Positions 1 through 8,305 of a DNA stretch of 18,091 bases are shown here, piece after piece (position 1 is the first letter of the stretch; each line of letters begins with the position of its first letter). Both the position numbers and the translations under genes were made by a program. A model generated the notes under the pieces. The model saw nothing but the letters and a program-made list of their open reading frames with translations, was not told the origin of the DNA and made no database searches. Source of the stretch: Pleurotus ostreatus/Saccharomyces cerevisiae fusant (Eukaryota > Opisthokonta); contig JAMQCK010000665.1 in the NCBI GenBank assembly GCA_024196135.1, positions 1 through 18,091 on the forward strand. Direction: 5' to 3'.

Positions 1-101
1 AGGGGGTACTTGCTACCCACAGCGCGCAGGCCCTGCTCGAGGACGAGCACGCCGGCGAGGTAGGCCTCCTTCGTGAGCAGCGTCGCGTACGCGCGCGCCA
101 T
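1..101 (-). CDS. GT8-like glycosyltransferase (glycogenin/galactinol synthase type), N-terminal fragment
   Basis: Only the first 33 codons and two bases of the next are visible; the gene runs off the left edge. The minus-strand ATG at 101-99 opens a frame containing AYATLLTKEAYLAGVLVLEQ followed by GLRAVGSKYP. This resembles the first beta strand and helix of family 8 glycosyltransferases (nucleotide-sugar-dependent retaining enzymes such as glycogenin and galactinol synthase), where an A-Y/F-V-T-L stretch leads into Y-x-x-G-x-x-V-L and a K-Y-P-L turn. No catalytic DxD motif is in the window, so donor and acceptor are unknown. The start fits because the family match begins four residues after the Met and no intron is needed. 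It is transcribed in the same direction as RPS28, with 256 bp between. The family call rests on this short stretch alone; the exact subfamily is inference. Confidence 0.72.
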   Translation of the reverse strand, partial: MARAYATLLTKEAYLAGVLVLEQGLRAVGSKYP

Positions 102-357
102 GGTGATAGCAGCTGGCAAGGGGCAGTCCACGAAATTTGACATAGCCTCAAATACGGCATCTGGGGCGCCCGTTGGGCGCAGCGTTCCACGTTATCGCCT
201 CCGTTCTCATACTAGGGCACTTTCAGCGGAAAAAATCACACACGAAGGGGGCAGTGGGCAGCTCATATCATAGGCATGGTTCGAGCATATGCGATACAGT
301 GTATGCGACAGAGACGTGTAGAAGAGATGGATGCATCAGGCCAGGAGCGGGGCGCAA
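102..357. other. Intergenic region, promoter side of the GT8-like gene
   Basis: These 256 bases separate the RPS28 stop codon from the GT8-like start codon; both genes are on the minus strand, so the region holds the RPS28 3' end and the GT8 promoter and leader. I see a perfect 6-bp inverted repeat with a 3-base loop at 166-180 (GCGCCC-GTT-GGGCGC), 65 to 79 bases upstream of the GT8 ATG. No clear TATA box or other gene is visible. Confidence 0.5.
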
Positions 358-755
358 TCACCTCAAGCGGCTGGATGGGCGGCGATGTCAGTTATTGCGC
401 TATTAGAATGGGGGATGGCGGGTACGCACCGTGCCTCACGCTCAGACTCGAGCAGAGCGAGGATGTCCTCCTCACGGACCGGGCCCTTGACGTTGCGGAC
501 GATCGACCGGGAGGTGTCGTCCATGAACTCGACGCGAACCTGCGTCACACCACCACGAGACCCCGTGCGGCCGAGAACCTGTGGGGACGTTTAGCGCTCT
601 TGTTGTGGGATCGGGGAAGGGTTGGTTGGGTGGGGTGGGGGGAAGGATATGGACCTTGATGACTTTAGCGAGCTTGACGGGGGCTTTTGAGGAGGAATCC
701 TAACATCGAGTTCAGTAACGAGCATGATCATTCTCGCAATCGTGCCGCTCACCAT
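358..755 (-). CDS. RPS28: 40S ribosomal protein S28 (eS28)
   Basis: eS28 is a small OB-fold protein of the 40S head, near the mRNA exit path. Exons on the minus strand are 755-753, 699-655, 578-430 and 370-358, giving 69 residues, the same length as human eS28. The spliced protein reads [20 protein letters not shown], then [29 protein letters not shown] and SEREARRLR, near-identical to the family throughout. The first coding exon is just the ATG: GTGAGC follows at once, and the next exon starts with GAT TCC TCC. Intron 2 (654-579) has a weak GTCCAT donor, yet splicing there is required to join VIK to VLGRTG. The last exon supplies only the final three and a third codons plus TGA. It is a single-copy-looking housekeeping gene with no damage. 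Confidence 0.97.
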
Positions 756-1166
756 CGTGGGGTCTTTTGGTCGACGAGCGCGAGTGCAACGGTGATGCGG
801 CGATCGATTCTTTTCGTTGATGGATGCGAGAGGAAATAAGGTTTCGGCGAAAACCGAGCGCCGGCATCCTCCGGTGGCGTGTGGCGTCTGTGAGTCACAG
901 CTGCAGGCTATTGGGCGGCACGAAGGCGATAATGTATACAGCGTCAAGAAGGCATATAGGTACGTTGAACATGCAAGGAGGGACTACGGTCCGCATAGGT
1001 AAAGGGATATCAAGTAAGGTGAGATGCAAAGCAAGTGCGTAAACAACGGTATGAATAAATACGCATAAATCAGTCCTTTAACGAAGAATAGAGCTGTCGA
1101 CAAGAAATTCAAGAGCGCGCGCAGCATGTACAATGAATCAAAAAAGCAGTGCATCAAGCAAGAATA
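756..1166. other. Intergenic region upstream of RPS28
   Basis: These 411 bases lie between the stop codon of the coiled-coil gene and the RPS28 ATG, both on the minus strand. They should contain the RPS28 promoter and 5' leader (nearest the low coordinates) and the 3' end of the coiled-coil gene. An A/T-rich patch (GGAAATAAGG) lies about 75-85 bases upstream of the ATG. Open frames here are short and show no recognisable protein. I see no telomere-box (AAACCCTA) or other familiar ribosomal-gene element. Confidence 0.45.
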
Positions 1167-3443
1167 TCATACGTGCTTCCTGGGAGATTTGCGCAAAGGA
1201 AGGGGAGTGACAGGCTCGCCGACGTCGCCCTCGTAGGCGTCGTCGTCGTCGACTGCATCCCTGCGCCGCTTTCCCCTCGCCTTCGCGCTCGGTGTAGAGG
1301 TAGGAGTGGGGAGCTGGAGCTGCAGGGCGTTGAGAATATCTTGCACGAAGTCGTTCTCGAACCCGACGCAAATGAGCCGCACGCAGGGTACGCGAAGGAC
1401 ACCGTTGTCGTAGTCTGTACGGATTTGCTTGACGTTCGATTGCGGTTGTCCTGTCTTCTTTGCCGTCACGAGAGCGTAGCTGTCCTTGAACTGAAGGGGG
1501 TCGTCAACAAGAATACACAGGAGAGGCAAAGTTCGCACGCACATTCGCATTCATAGCACCCCACTCTTCCGGCGTCAAGTCCTGCACACGCTTCGCCTGA
1601 TACGTCCCCATATACATACACCGCTGCGGCGCTACAGTCACGAACAGCGGACACGTCTCCTCTTCTTCGAACGTCCCAGCATCTTGCCCCAAGCCCACAA
1701 ACATATACCCGTGCTTGCCCGGCGTATCCGGGCACCAGGGGTTCAGCTCGAGCCCAGGACAGAGGTAGACCGTCACCCCATGCTTCACTGCTACCTTCTT
1801 GTCTCCTCTTCTGTCCGCTGCGATCCTGTAGACGCTGTTCTGTTAGCGGTTTGCAAGAGCGACGATAGCGAGACGGGCCACCTTGCGATGAGCGCCTGCT
1901 TGTTGGCCCCGAGCACAGACTGTAGTTGCGTGCGCGAAAACGCATTCTGCTGCATTGTCTCCTCCGACAAGTCCACGACGATCTGTGGAAACTCACCCAA
2001 CGCCTTCCTCCGCTCCTCAGGCATCAGGCTGCGGGGTCCTGAAGGGTCAGCTCAATGAGGACCGCAGATTGGATACCGAGCAACACGTACCCTGAGTCGG
2101 CGTCACCACATCATCGTCCATTATCTCGATGACTTCGTCCTCCTCCTTCACCGACACCGCCCTCTCTTTGCCCTTTCCCTTCACCCGCTCGTTCCCAAAC
2201 CCCAACACCTCCGCCAGCGGCCGTGAGCGTGTCTGCGTCACAATACTCCCGGGCGAATGCTGCGACTTCGTCGAGCGGTGCCCCACCCGCCGCGGCGTCA
2301 CCACCCCCGGAATCGCCGACATCGACGACGGCCTCGGCAGCTTCTGCGCCCCCGATGACCCCGCGACCATCATACTCGCCGGGCGCGGCAGCGGCGGGAC
2401 AGGCGGCGGCGCGTCAGGCGCGGGCACCCTACCCACGGGTGGCTGCGAGCGGTGCCGGGCGGTGGTGGTGGAGGACATAGAGTCGCGCCGGCGGTGCACG
2501 GACTGCTGCATGCTCTCGATGCGCTCGCGGAAGTGCTTGAGCTGGGCGTCCTTCGCATTGAGGTCGTGCTTGAGCCGGTCGTTCTCCTCGCGGAGGCCGG
2601 CGTCGGTGAGGTGAGCGAGGTCTTCGACTTCTTGTTGGGAGATGGCGAGCTCGAGGACGAGGGCGTCTTTCTCGCGGGTGAGCTTCTCGATTGTCTCGGG
2701 TAATTGTGAGTATCATATTCCCGCGATCTCGTCGTATACCCTTACCTTGGTCAACTCCTCGTTCTTCTGTCGCGTCTCTTCAAAGCCCTTCAACTGAACA
2801 GTCAATCAGTTCTCATACTCAGTGTCCTCCAAATCCTTACACACCTGTTGCTTCAGTCCCTCGGCATCCGCGCGTAAGCGCTTAACCTCATCCTCCAGCC
2901 TGACACGATCAGCATCCAGCTTCACCACGCGCTGAACGCGCTCCTCGTTGGCGTGTAGTTCGCGGTGGTACTTCAAGAACGCGTCAGAAAGGAAGCAAAC
3001 TCTCTTGATTGATGAACTCACCTTCTGCTTGTACTCCTCCAGCTCGCGCTTCATCTCCTCGTATTCCGCATGCCCGCGCTCCTGGGCCATTCCGAGCGCG
3101 TAAAGACGCGTGCTATCGGCACCCAAGCTCGACGGACCAGCCGAGTGAGACGTAGGACCATTGGACGCATTCAAAGCCGCGGCAGGCTGTATGTTGCTTC
3201 CCTCCTTGCACTTCGACTGTTCCCCTGCACTTGTAGTAGCATCAGGACCATTGCGCAAGCGCTCAATCTGCAGGGCTTATCAGCCCCTTCCCCCCTTCCG
3301 CGAGCCAAATTACGCACCTCCCGCTTGAGTTCCTTATTCTCCTGCTCTGTGTCCTGCATCTTCAGCGTCATCTCCCGCAGGAGCGTCATCACCGTCGGCA
3401 GGTGCATAAGCGCGGTGCCGTCCACGGCGCTTGGGGACGCCAT
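1167..3443 (-). CDS. Coiled-coil protein of unknown function with a conserved-looking C-terminal domain (possibly DUF6697-type)
   Basis: I do not recognise a named function. Minus-strand exons are 3443-3318, 3267-3022, 2970-2845, 2793-2746, 2694-2091, 2038-1882, 1825-1543 and 1490-1167; every junction keeps frame, giving 637 residues. Residues about 18-45 and 108-250 are rich in E, K, R and L in heptad-like spacing, so a long coiled coil is likely. Residues about 260-385 are low-complexity, rich in Pro, Ser and basic residues, and end in an acidic patch containing VIEIMDDD. From about 436 to 600 the protein looks globular, with CPGLELNPWCP at 458-468, a following PGKHGYMFVGLG, then MYMGTY and LTPEEWGAM, and later VPCVRLICVGF. 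This style of module recalls the fungal DUF6697 domain, but that assignment is from memory and tentative. The C-terminus is basic with an NLS-like KARGKRRR. Coiled coil, acidic patch and basic tail suggest a nuclear scaffold; this is inference. Confidence 0.85.
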
Positions 3444-3989
3444 ATTCGCCGAAAGAAGCGGGGGAAGCGGGAAGGGCGCTGATTACGAGACTTGCTGCTT
3501 CGCGCGTTCCCCTTGGTACTTTGGGCGCTCCCAATACGCAGAGAGACAGTAGAGGTTGACGTTGAAGGCAAGAATGAGCTGGAAAGAAGGGGTCGAACTT
3601 GGCGACAATTGTGCATCCGCCATCGCGACGGATTGATTCCGTCACACCCACGTGACATTGACGCGTCGCGACGCGGTCAAGTTTTATTGCCATAGCAGTA
3701 GCCGGAGGTTGCGCTCTGGATGCACTGTCTTGAGAGCGAGAGCCACAGTTGTTGCGTTGTTCCCACCCGGACGTCGTCACTCTATAGAGCATCTAAATGT
3801 GAATCCTAAGATATAAACGCAGACCATAGGCGCCTCTGGCACATGTATTGACCCGTACTTTTAGCGTAGCCACCACCCGCACTATCGCGTAGTACACTCC
3901 TACCCACGAAGCGCGTGCACACCACCAGCTCACAGCCCAGCCGCCTCACCAGTCAGAGAGGATGGGAGAGGTTATCGCAAGACCGCCCC
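3444..3989. other. Intergenic region between LAT1 and the coiled-coil gene
   Basis: These 546 bases follow the LAT1 stop codon and precede the ATG of the coiled-coil gene; both genes are on the minus strand. The part near 3444-3700 is the likely promoter and leader of the coiled-coil gene and the part near 3989 the LAT1 3' untranslated region. AT-rich TATA-like sequence (ATATAAAC) occurs around 3810-3820, some 370 bases from the ATG, too far to assign. No convincing ORF, repeat or RNA gene is visible. Confidence 0.45.
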
Positions 3990-5535
3990 CTAGAGCATGA
4001 ACGTCAAGGGGTTCTCAAGGTAGCCCTTGAACGCCGACAACCACCGCGCGCCGATCGCGCCGTCCACCGTCCTGTGGTCCGAGCTCAGCGTCACCTTCAT
4101 GATGTTCGCCGTCTTGAACCCGCGCTCCTCCTCCGGCGCGGGCACGAGCGTCGGCTGCGTCGACCCGACGGCGAGGATGCACGACTGCGGCGGGTTGATG
4201 ATCGCGGTGAAGTGCGAGATGTCGAACATGCCGAGGTTCGAGATGGTGAAGGTGCCGCCCTGGTACTCCTGCGGCTGCAGCTTGCCGTCGCGCGCCTTCT
4301 TCGCGAGCGACTTGGCCTCAGCGGAGATGGTCGCGAGGCCCTTGCCTCCGACGTCCTTGATGATGGGGGTGATCAGGCCGGTCGGGGTGGCCACGGCGAC
4401 GGAGATGTCTGCCTTCTTGTATCTGCGAGGTGAATTAGCAAGAGCTGATATGCAGTGCGCCGTCCACTCACGTCCGTATGTAGTCACCGAAGAACGCCGA
4501 GTTCGCCTCTGGGACGTCCGCGAGCGCGCAACCGACAGCCTTGACGACAAAGTCGTTCACGCTGAGTTTCGCACCCTTGTCCTTCTCCGCGAGCGTCTTG
4601 TTGAACACCTCGCGCAGCTTGAGCACCTTGTCCATGTTGATGTCGACAGTGAGGTAGTAGTGCGGGACCTCGACCTTCGACTGGAGCAGGCGCTGGCCGA
4701 TCACGCGGCGCATGTTCGACAGCGGCGTGTCCGTGTACTCCTCCGGGGACGCGGCGGGCGCACCGCCAGACACGCCAGCCGGGGCACTGGCAGCGGCCTC
4801 GGGCTTGAACTTCTCGACGTCCTCGCGCAGGATGCGGCCTTCCGGACCAGAACCCTTAACCTTGGCGAGGGGGATGCCCTTCTCGAGCGCAATCTTCTTC
4901 GCGATGGGGGACGCGAATATGCGGTCACCCGCGGGGAGGTCGGCCTTGGACTCGGTCTCCGGCGGGGCGGACTTGGACTCGGAGGGAGGGGGTGCTTCGG
5001 ACTTGGGAGGCTCGGGCGCCTTCTCCTCCTTCTTGGGGGGTTCCGGCGCTTCAGCAGCCTTCGCCATCTCCGCGGCTTTCGACAGGTCGTCACCCTCCTC
5101 ACCAACGATGGCGATGGGCGCGCCGACCTTGACGCCCTTGGCACCGTCGTTGACCTGCGCCATGTTAGCGCATGTTCAGACACGCGGAGCACACCACGCA
5201 CGATGATCTTCGCGAGAATACCGTCGTCCTGAGCCTCCACGTCGATTGTCGCCTTGTCGGTTTCCTGTACTTCCCGTTAGCACCCCGCCTGCAAGTAACC
5301 GCGTGCAACGCACAATCTCGAGGAGCACGTCACCCGCCGCGAAGGTCTCGCCCTCCTTCTTTTTCCAGGACGCGATACCACCCTCAGTCATGGTCGGGCT
5401 CATGGCCGGCATATTGAATTGCGCCAGCGCCCTGCGGTATGACGAGGCATGGAGACCTGGGGGATATGAGTTGGCTTTCAACTAAGTGGTAAACTACTCA
5501 CGTCTTGCGAAAACGCGGGCAACGGAGGCGGACAT
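3990..5535 (-). CDS. LAT1: Dihydrolipoamide acetyltransferase, E2 of the mitochondrial pyruvate dehydrogenase complex
   Basis: E2 forms the core of the pyruvate dehydrogenase complex and moves the acetyl group from lipoamide to CoA. Minus-strand exons are 5535-5502, 5456-5314, 5264-5202, 5154-4472 and 4422-3990, giving 451 residues, close to other fungal E2 proteins. The N-terminus [20 protein letters not shown] is a typical mitochondrial presequence. One lipoyl domain follows (about 27-100) with [12 protein letters not shown] and the lipoylated lysine in ETDKA at residue 63. A Pro/Ala/Glu/Lys-rich linker covers about 104-157, an E3/E1-binding domain about 158-195 ([17 protein letters not shown]), and the acetyltransferase domain fills the rest, ending with catalytic DHRTVDG (His424, Asp428). 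The gene is intact. It is divergent from CSL4, with 296 bp between start codons. ETDKA, rather than the ETDKV/EID variants of some other 2-oxo-acid E2s, together with the presequence and [11 protein letters not shown], supports the pyruvate-specific enzyme. Confidence 0.97.
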
Positions 5536-5831
5536 GGTGGTGGTTCAGGATCGAAAAGTCGAACTCGCGCGACGCGGCGAAACGGAAGAGGGACCGGCTT
5601 CGTCCGAAGTTCGGACCGGTCCACCGGCGGTATTTGACATGTCATGATGCCTGTATGTCGCAGACAACGACTGAGCGCGTACTCCGACAGAGTACAAGTC
5701 TTCCTATACAGGCTACAGTTGAAGAGCGAAGCACAGTTCGCGGAGATACCGTGCAAACCGAGGGGGTTTCATCTTCCGATCACTTTTGCCTTGCTTCGCA
5801 AGTTGAAGATTGAACTCTGCAATATTCTGTC
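5536..5831. promoter_or_regulatory. Shared upstream region of the divergent LAT1 and CSL4 genes
   Basis: The 296 bases between two outward-facing start codons must hold both promoters and both 5' leaders. I see no clear TATA box at a useful distance from either ATG. The assignment as a bidirectional promoter follows from gene layout, not from a recognised motif. Confidence 0.55.
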
Positions 5832-6542
5832 ATGTCCGAGACCGTCCTCCCCGGCCAGCCACTCGTACTCCCCCGCGGTCCAGTCCCCCAGCTCGGTACA
5901 GGCGTATACGCGAGGGGGAGCGACGTCCGCGCAAGCCTCATCGGCGTCCCTCGCCACGATGGTCCGGTACGCATCGACCCGCCACTATTCTCGACCTCCG
6001 TAGGCTCACAATTACCAACCGCCCCAGAAAATCACCATCTCGCGCATCAGACCACATCCCCCCTCCCCAAACTCCGTCGTGCTGGGGTCAGTCATCCGCC
6101 TCACGCCGCTGCAGGCCATCATCGCCATCTCCGTCGTCGACGGTGTTCCCCTCCCGCCTGGCGAGGAGTTCACGGGTGTTATTCGGACGCAGGACGTGCG
6201 CGCGACCGAGAAGGACAAAGTCAAGATCGGCGATTGCTTTCGTGGGGGCGATGTTGTTCGTGGGGTTGTCGTACGTTGTTCACTTTTGTATCCAGTTGGT
6301 CCTTGACGCGCTCGTAGATCTCCCTCGGCGACGCGCGCAGCTACTTCATCACGACTGCACGAAACGATCTTGGTGTCGTCTTTGCAACGAGCGACGCGGG
6401 TCAGTCCACTCCCCTGCCCGCGATCAGTGGCTAACTATTCGCAGGCGCTACCATGCAGCCCGTCTCCTGGCAAGAAATGCGCTGCCCAAAAACTGGAAAA
6501 ATCGAAAAGCGCAAGTGCGCCAAGCCAGAAGGCATGCCATGA
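5832..6542 (+). CDS. CSL4: Exosome complex cap subunit Csl4 (EXOSC1)
   Basis: Csl4 is one of three S1-domain cap proteins of the RNA exosome, the 3'-5' RNA processing and decay complex of nucleus and cytoplasm. Exons are 5832-5966, 6028-6270, 6318-6399 and 6445-6542, encoding 185 residues (human EXOSC1 has 195). The N-terminal domain opens with VLPGQPLVLPRGPVPQLGTG, matching the family's PG-x-x-L and GTG turn, then VRASLIG. The S1 domain lies at about 63-145 and contains the signature VIRTQDVRATEKDKV (96-110), followed by FRGGDVVRGVV. The end, MQPVSWQEMRCPKTGKIEKR, matches the C-terminal family block, with Cys167 and Cys178 as a remnant of the zinc-ribbon-like region. All splice sites are canonical. 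The gene converges with the HAD gene, with 111 bases between their stops. Confidence 0.96.
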
Positions 6543-6653
6543 TCAACAAGAAGTGTACACTAGGTTTACATGTGAATTCGAGCCTCATCACCATCCGCAT
6601 GCTGCAACCGCATCGGCGGCACAATACCTTCCTAAAGCGATCGACGTCGACTC

Positions 6654-7830
6654 TCACGCGCGAGTCTGCGCCTCGATACCGTGTGCCACCGTGATGCCCG
6701 TCTCGTCCAGCACGCGCACGCCCTCCTGAGCCCATGCCTGCACGATTTCCTTGTTCTGGAACCACATCGCCTGCCCGTGATCAACAGATTCCGCGTTCTT
6801 TCCCTTGTCAGCCCTCAGCCCCGCAGGACGCATGATATTGCCCCCTTCGATCCACGCCGCTACGTCCCCGACCTCCTTCAGGCGACTGATGATGCCCACG
6901 ACGGCGAGGAGTGCCGCGTCGACGCCGGCGGGTATACGCCCGTCTTTTCCGGCGGCGTCGACTTGCTGCTTTCCGGAGATCGTGGCCGCTTGCATGCTCG
7001 CCGCCAGATCGTCCAGGGCGTCCTTGGTCACAGCCCGTGTGGTCGAGCTCTTCGTCTTCGTATGTTTTGTGCGCGCGATGGCCGCTATGTCGGCGTCGCG
7101 AGTCTGCCAATAGACTGTCAGACGAGTGTGCGGGCATTGGCGCGAGTATAGAGTACTCACCTCGAGTGTGTATTCTGGAAGGCAGAGGTGATTGAACGGC
7201 TGCATGTGCGCCTTGAGCACGGAGTCGTCGACGAGGACCGTCGTCTTGCCCGAGTGCCTGCGCATAGCTTGCCACACCTTCTCCAGGTCCTTTGTCGTCT
7301 GCGTCTTGGAGTCTGCCATGCTCCGTTAGACCTCTCACAAGACCATTCCCCGAAACCCGCACTAGCACGGCGATCTACTCACAGTACTCCGCCTGACTCA
7401 ACCCCATATCATCCCGCGTCCACACAGCGGTCAACGCCCGGCGCGCATCGCCCGGGAACGCGTGCGCAACCATGCTTTCGATGCTCTTGGGCTGCGCCGA
7501 GCTCCAGACCATGGAGTCGAGCCAGGATCGTGTGGTCGGATGCGTCAAGAATTTGCGAAAGGTGCGTAGGTAGGGCCTTGAGTAGACGACGCGTGGGGCG
7601 GGAGGAGCTCGAGCCTAGTATGGGGTAAGCAAGACAGATCATTGTCTCAAGAAGTGGGAGAGGATCTTCGTCAGTGAAAGCCGTGGAGTTGGCTTGCAAG
7701 AGGGCAAAAAGCAACTCACATATCCCCCACGCCCGCGGGGCCCCTTCGAACCCTCGAACTTCGAGCGCACGACAAGGGTGCCATTAAGGTCGAGCACAAC
7801 GAGCTTTTTGGGTGGAGATGATGAGGACAT
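6654..7830 (-). CDS. HAD-superfamily FCP1/NIF-domain protein, DLNGT type
   Basis: Minus-strand exons are 7830-7720, 7614-7383, 7312-7161 and 7103-6654, giving 314 residues. The first HAD motif is VVLDLNGTLV (Asp14, Asn16), followed by RVVYSRPYLRTF, VWSSAQP at 73-79 and LVDDSVLKAH at 141-150, the order of the FCP1 homology (NLI-interacting-factor) domain. Classical members have DxDxT; here the second Asp is Asn, so phosphatase activity may be weak, altered or lost. I recall fungal homologues with the same DLNGT, so this may be normal for the subfamily. The rest, about 167-314, is a variable linker, then LLAVVGIISRL, a W-x-x-GG segment and GITVAHGIE, a tail seen in fungal homologues. Intron 3 uses the distal of two AGs; the proximal one gives a rapid stop. 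The substrate is unknown. It is divergent from the dioxygenase gene. Confidence 0.9.
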
Positions 7831-8305
7831 GACAGAAGAATATTTCTGAAGACGAAGAGGTATGGAATGGTGGTGCTCGACGAAGGGCAGAGGCAGGTGC
7901 TTGGAAGCGCAGAATACACATAAGCGCGAATATATAGAGCAAGTAGGACGCCCCAGCCACGCATGCGCAAGCATCTCAGCGACGTAAGAGAATCCCAACT
8001 GAATATGAGTACCAGTTGGTCGATACTAGGATTTTCTCAAGTCGAAATAGCTGCCTCCGCTCCGGCGTTTGCCGGCTGTGACAGAGTGATGTGTTATTCA
8101 AATCTAAGCTTACCTTAAACGCTCTCGCACTCAGTCTTGTCCTGCAGCTATGTCTGTAGAACCCTTCGCGGAAATCTGGACACGGGCTCTCGGGTATCAT
8201 ACTACAATGCCTAAGTTTCGCCTTAGTCTCCGTGACTGCCCACAGGACTGCAATGAGTCACGCTGACAAGTCCTGGAGTACATAAAAGTGTGCGAGGTGG
8301 AGGCC
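7831..8305. promoter_or_regulatory. Shared upstream region of the HAD gene and the dioxygenase gene
   Basis: These 475 bases separate two outward-facing start codons. A TATATA run at 7931-7936 lies about 100 bases upstream of the HAD ATG and is a plausible TATA element for it. On the other side, CATAAAAG at 8281-8288 is only some 18-25 bases from the dioxygenase ATG, too close for an ordinary TATA box unless the leader is very short. Reading frames in this stretch show nothing recognisable. Confidence 0.5.
7931..7936 (-). promoter_or_regulatory. Possible TATA box of the HAD gene
   Basis: The self-complementary TATATA followed by AG sits in a GC-rich surrounding, 101 bases upstream of the ATG at 7830. 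Position and sequence fit a TATA element, but the transcription start is unknown. Confidence 0.35.

Noticed and set aside
4027..5232. 401-codon open frame on the plus strand
   Set aside because: It is antisense to LAT1, whose lipoyl, E3-binding and catalytic motifs fix the true strand. The product is a repetitive Leu/Gly/Arg shadow of GC-rich codons.
5810..6694. 294-codon plus-strand frame over CSL4
   Set aside because: It is out of phase with the CSL4 exons, which carry clear Csl4 and S1 motifs.
6654..7319. Minus-strand frame beginning at the ATG at 7319, as a separate 221-residue protein
   Set aside because: That ATG lies in the last bases of HAD intron 2 (CATGGCAG). Splicing joins upstream SQAEY to YSKTQTTKD and restores the HAD motifs.
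8288..8305. Upstream GTG start for the dioxygenase
   Set aside because: The first in-frame ATG is at 8306; the six extra codons add no conserved residue.
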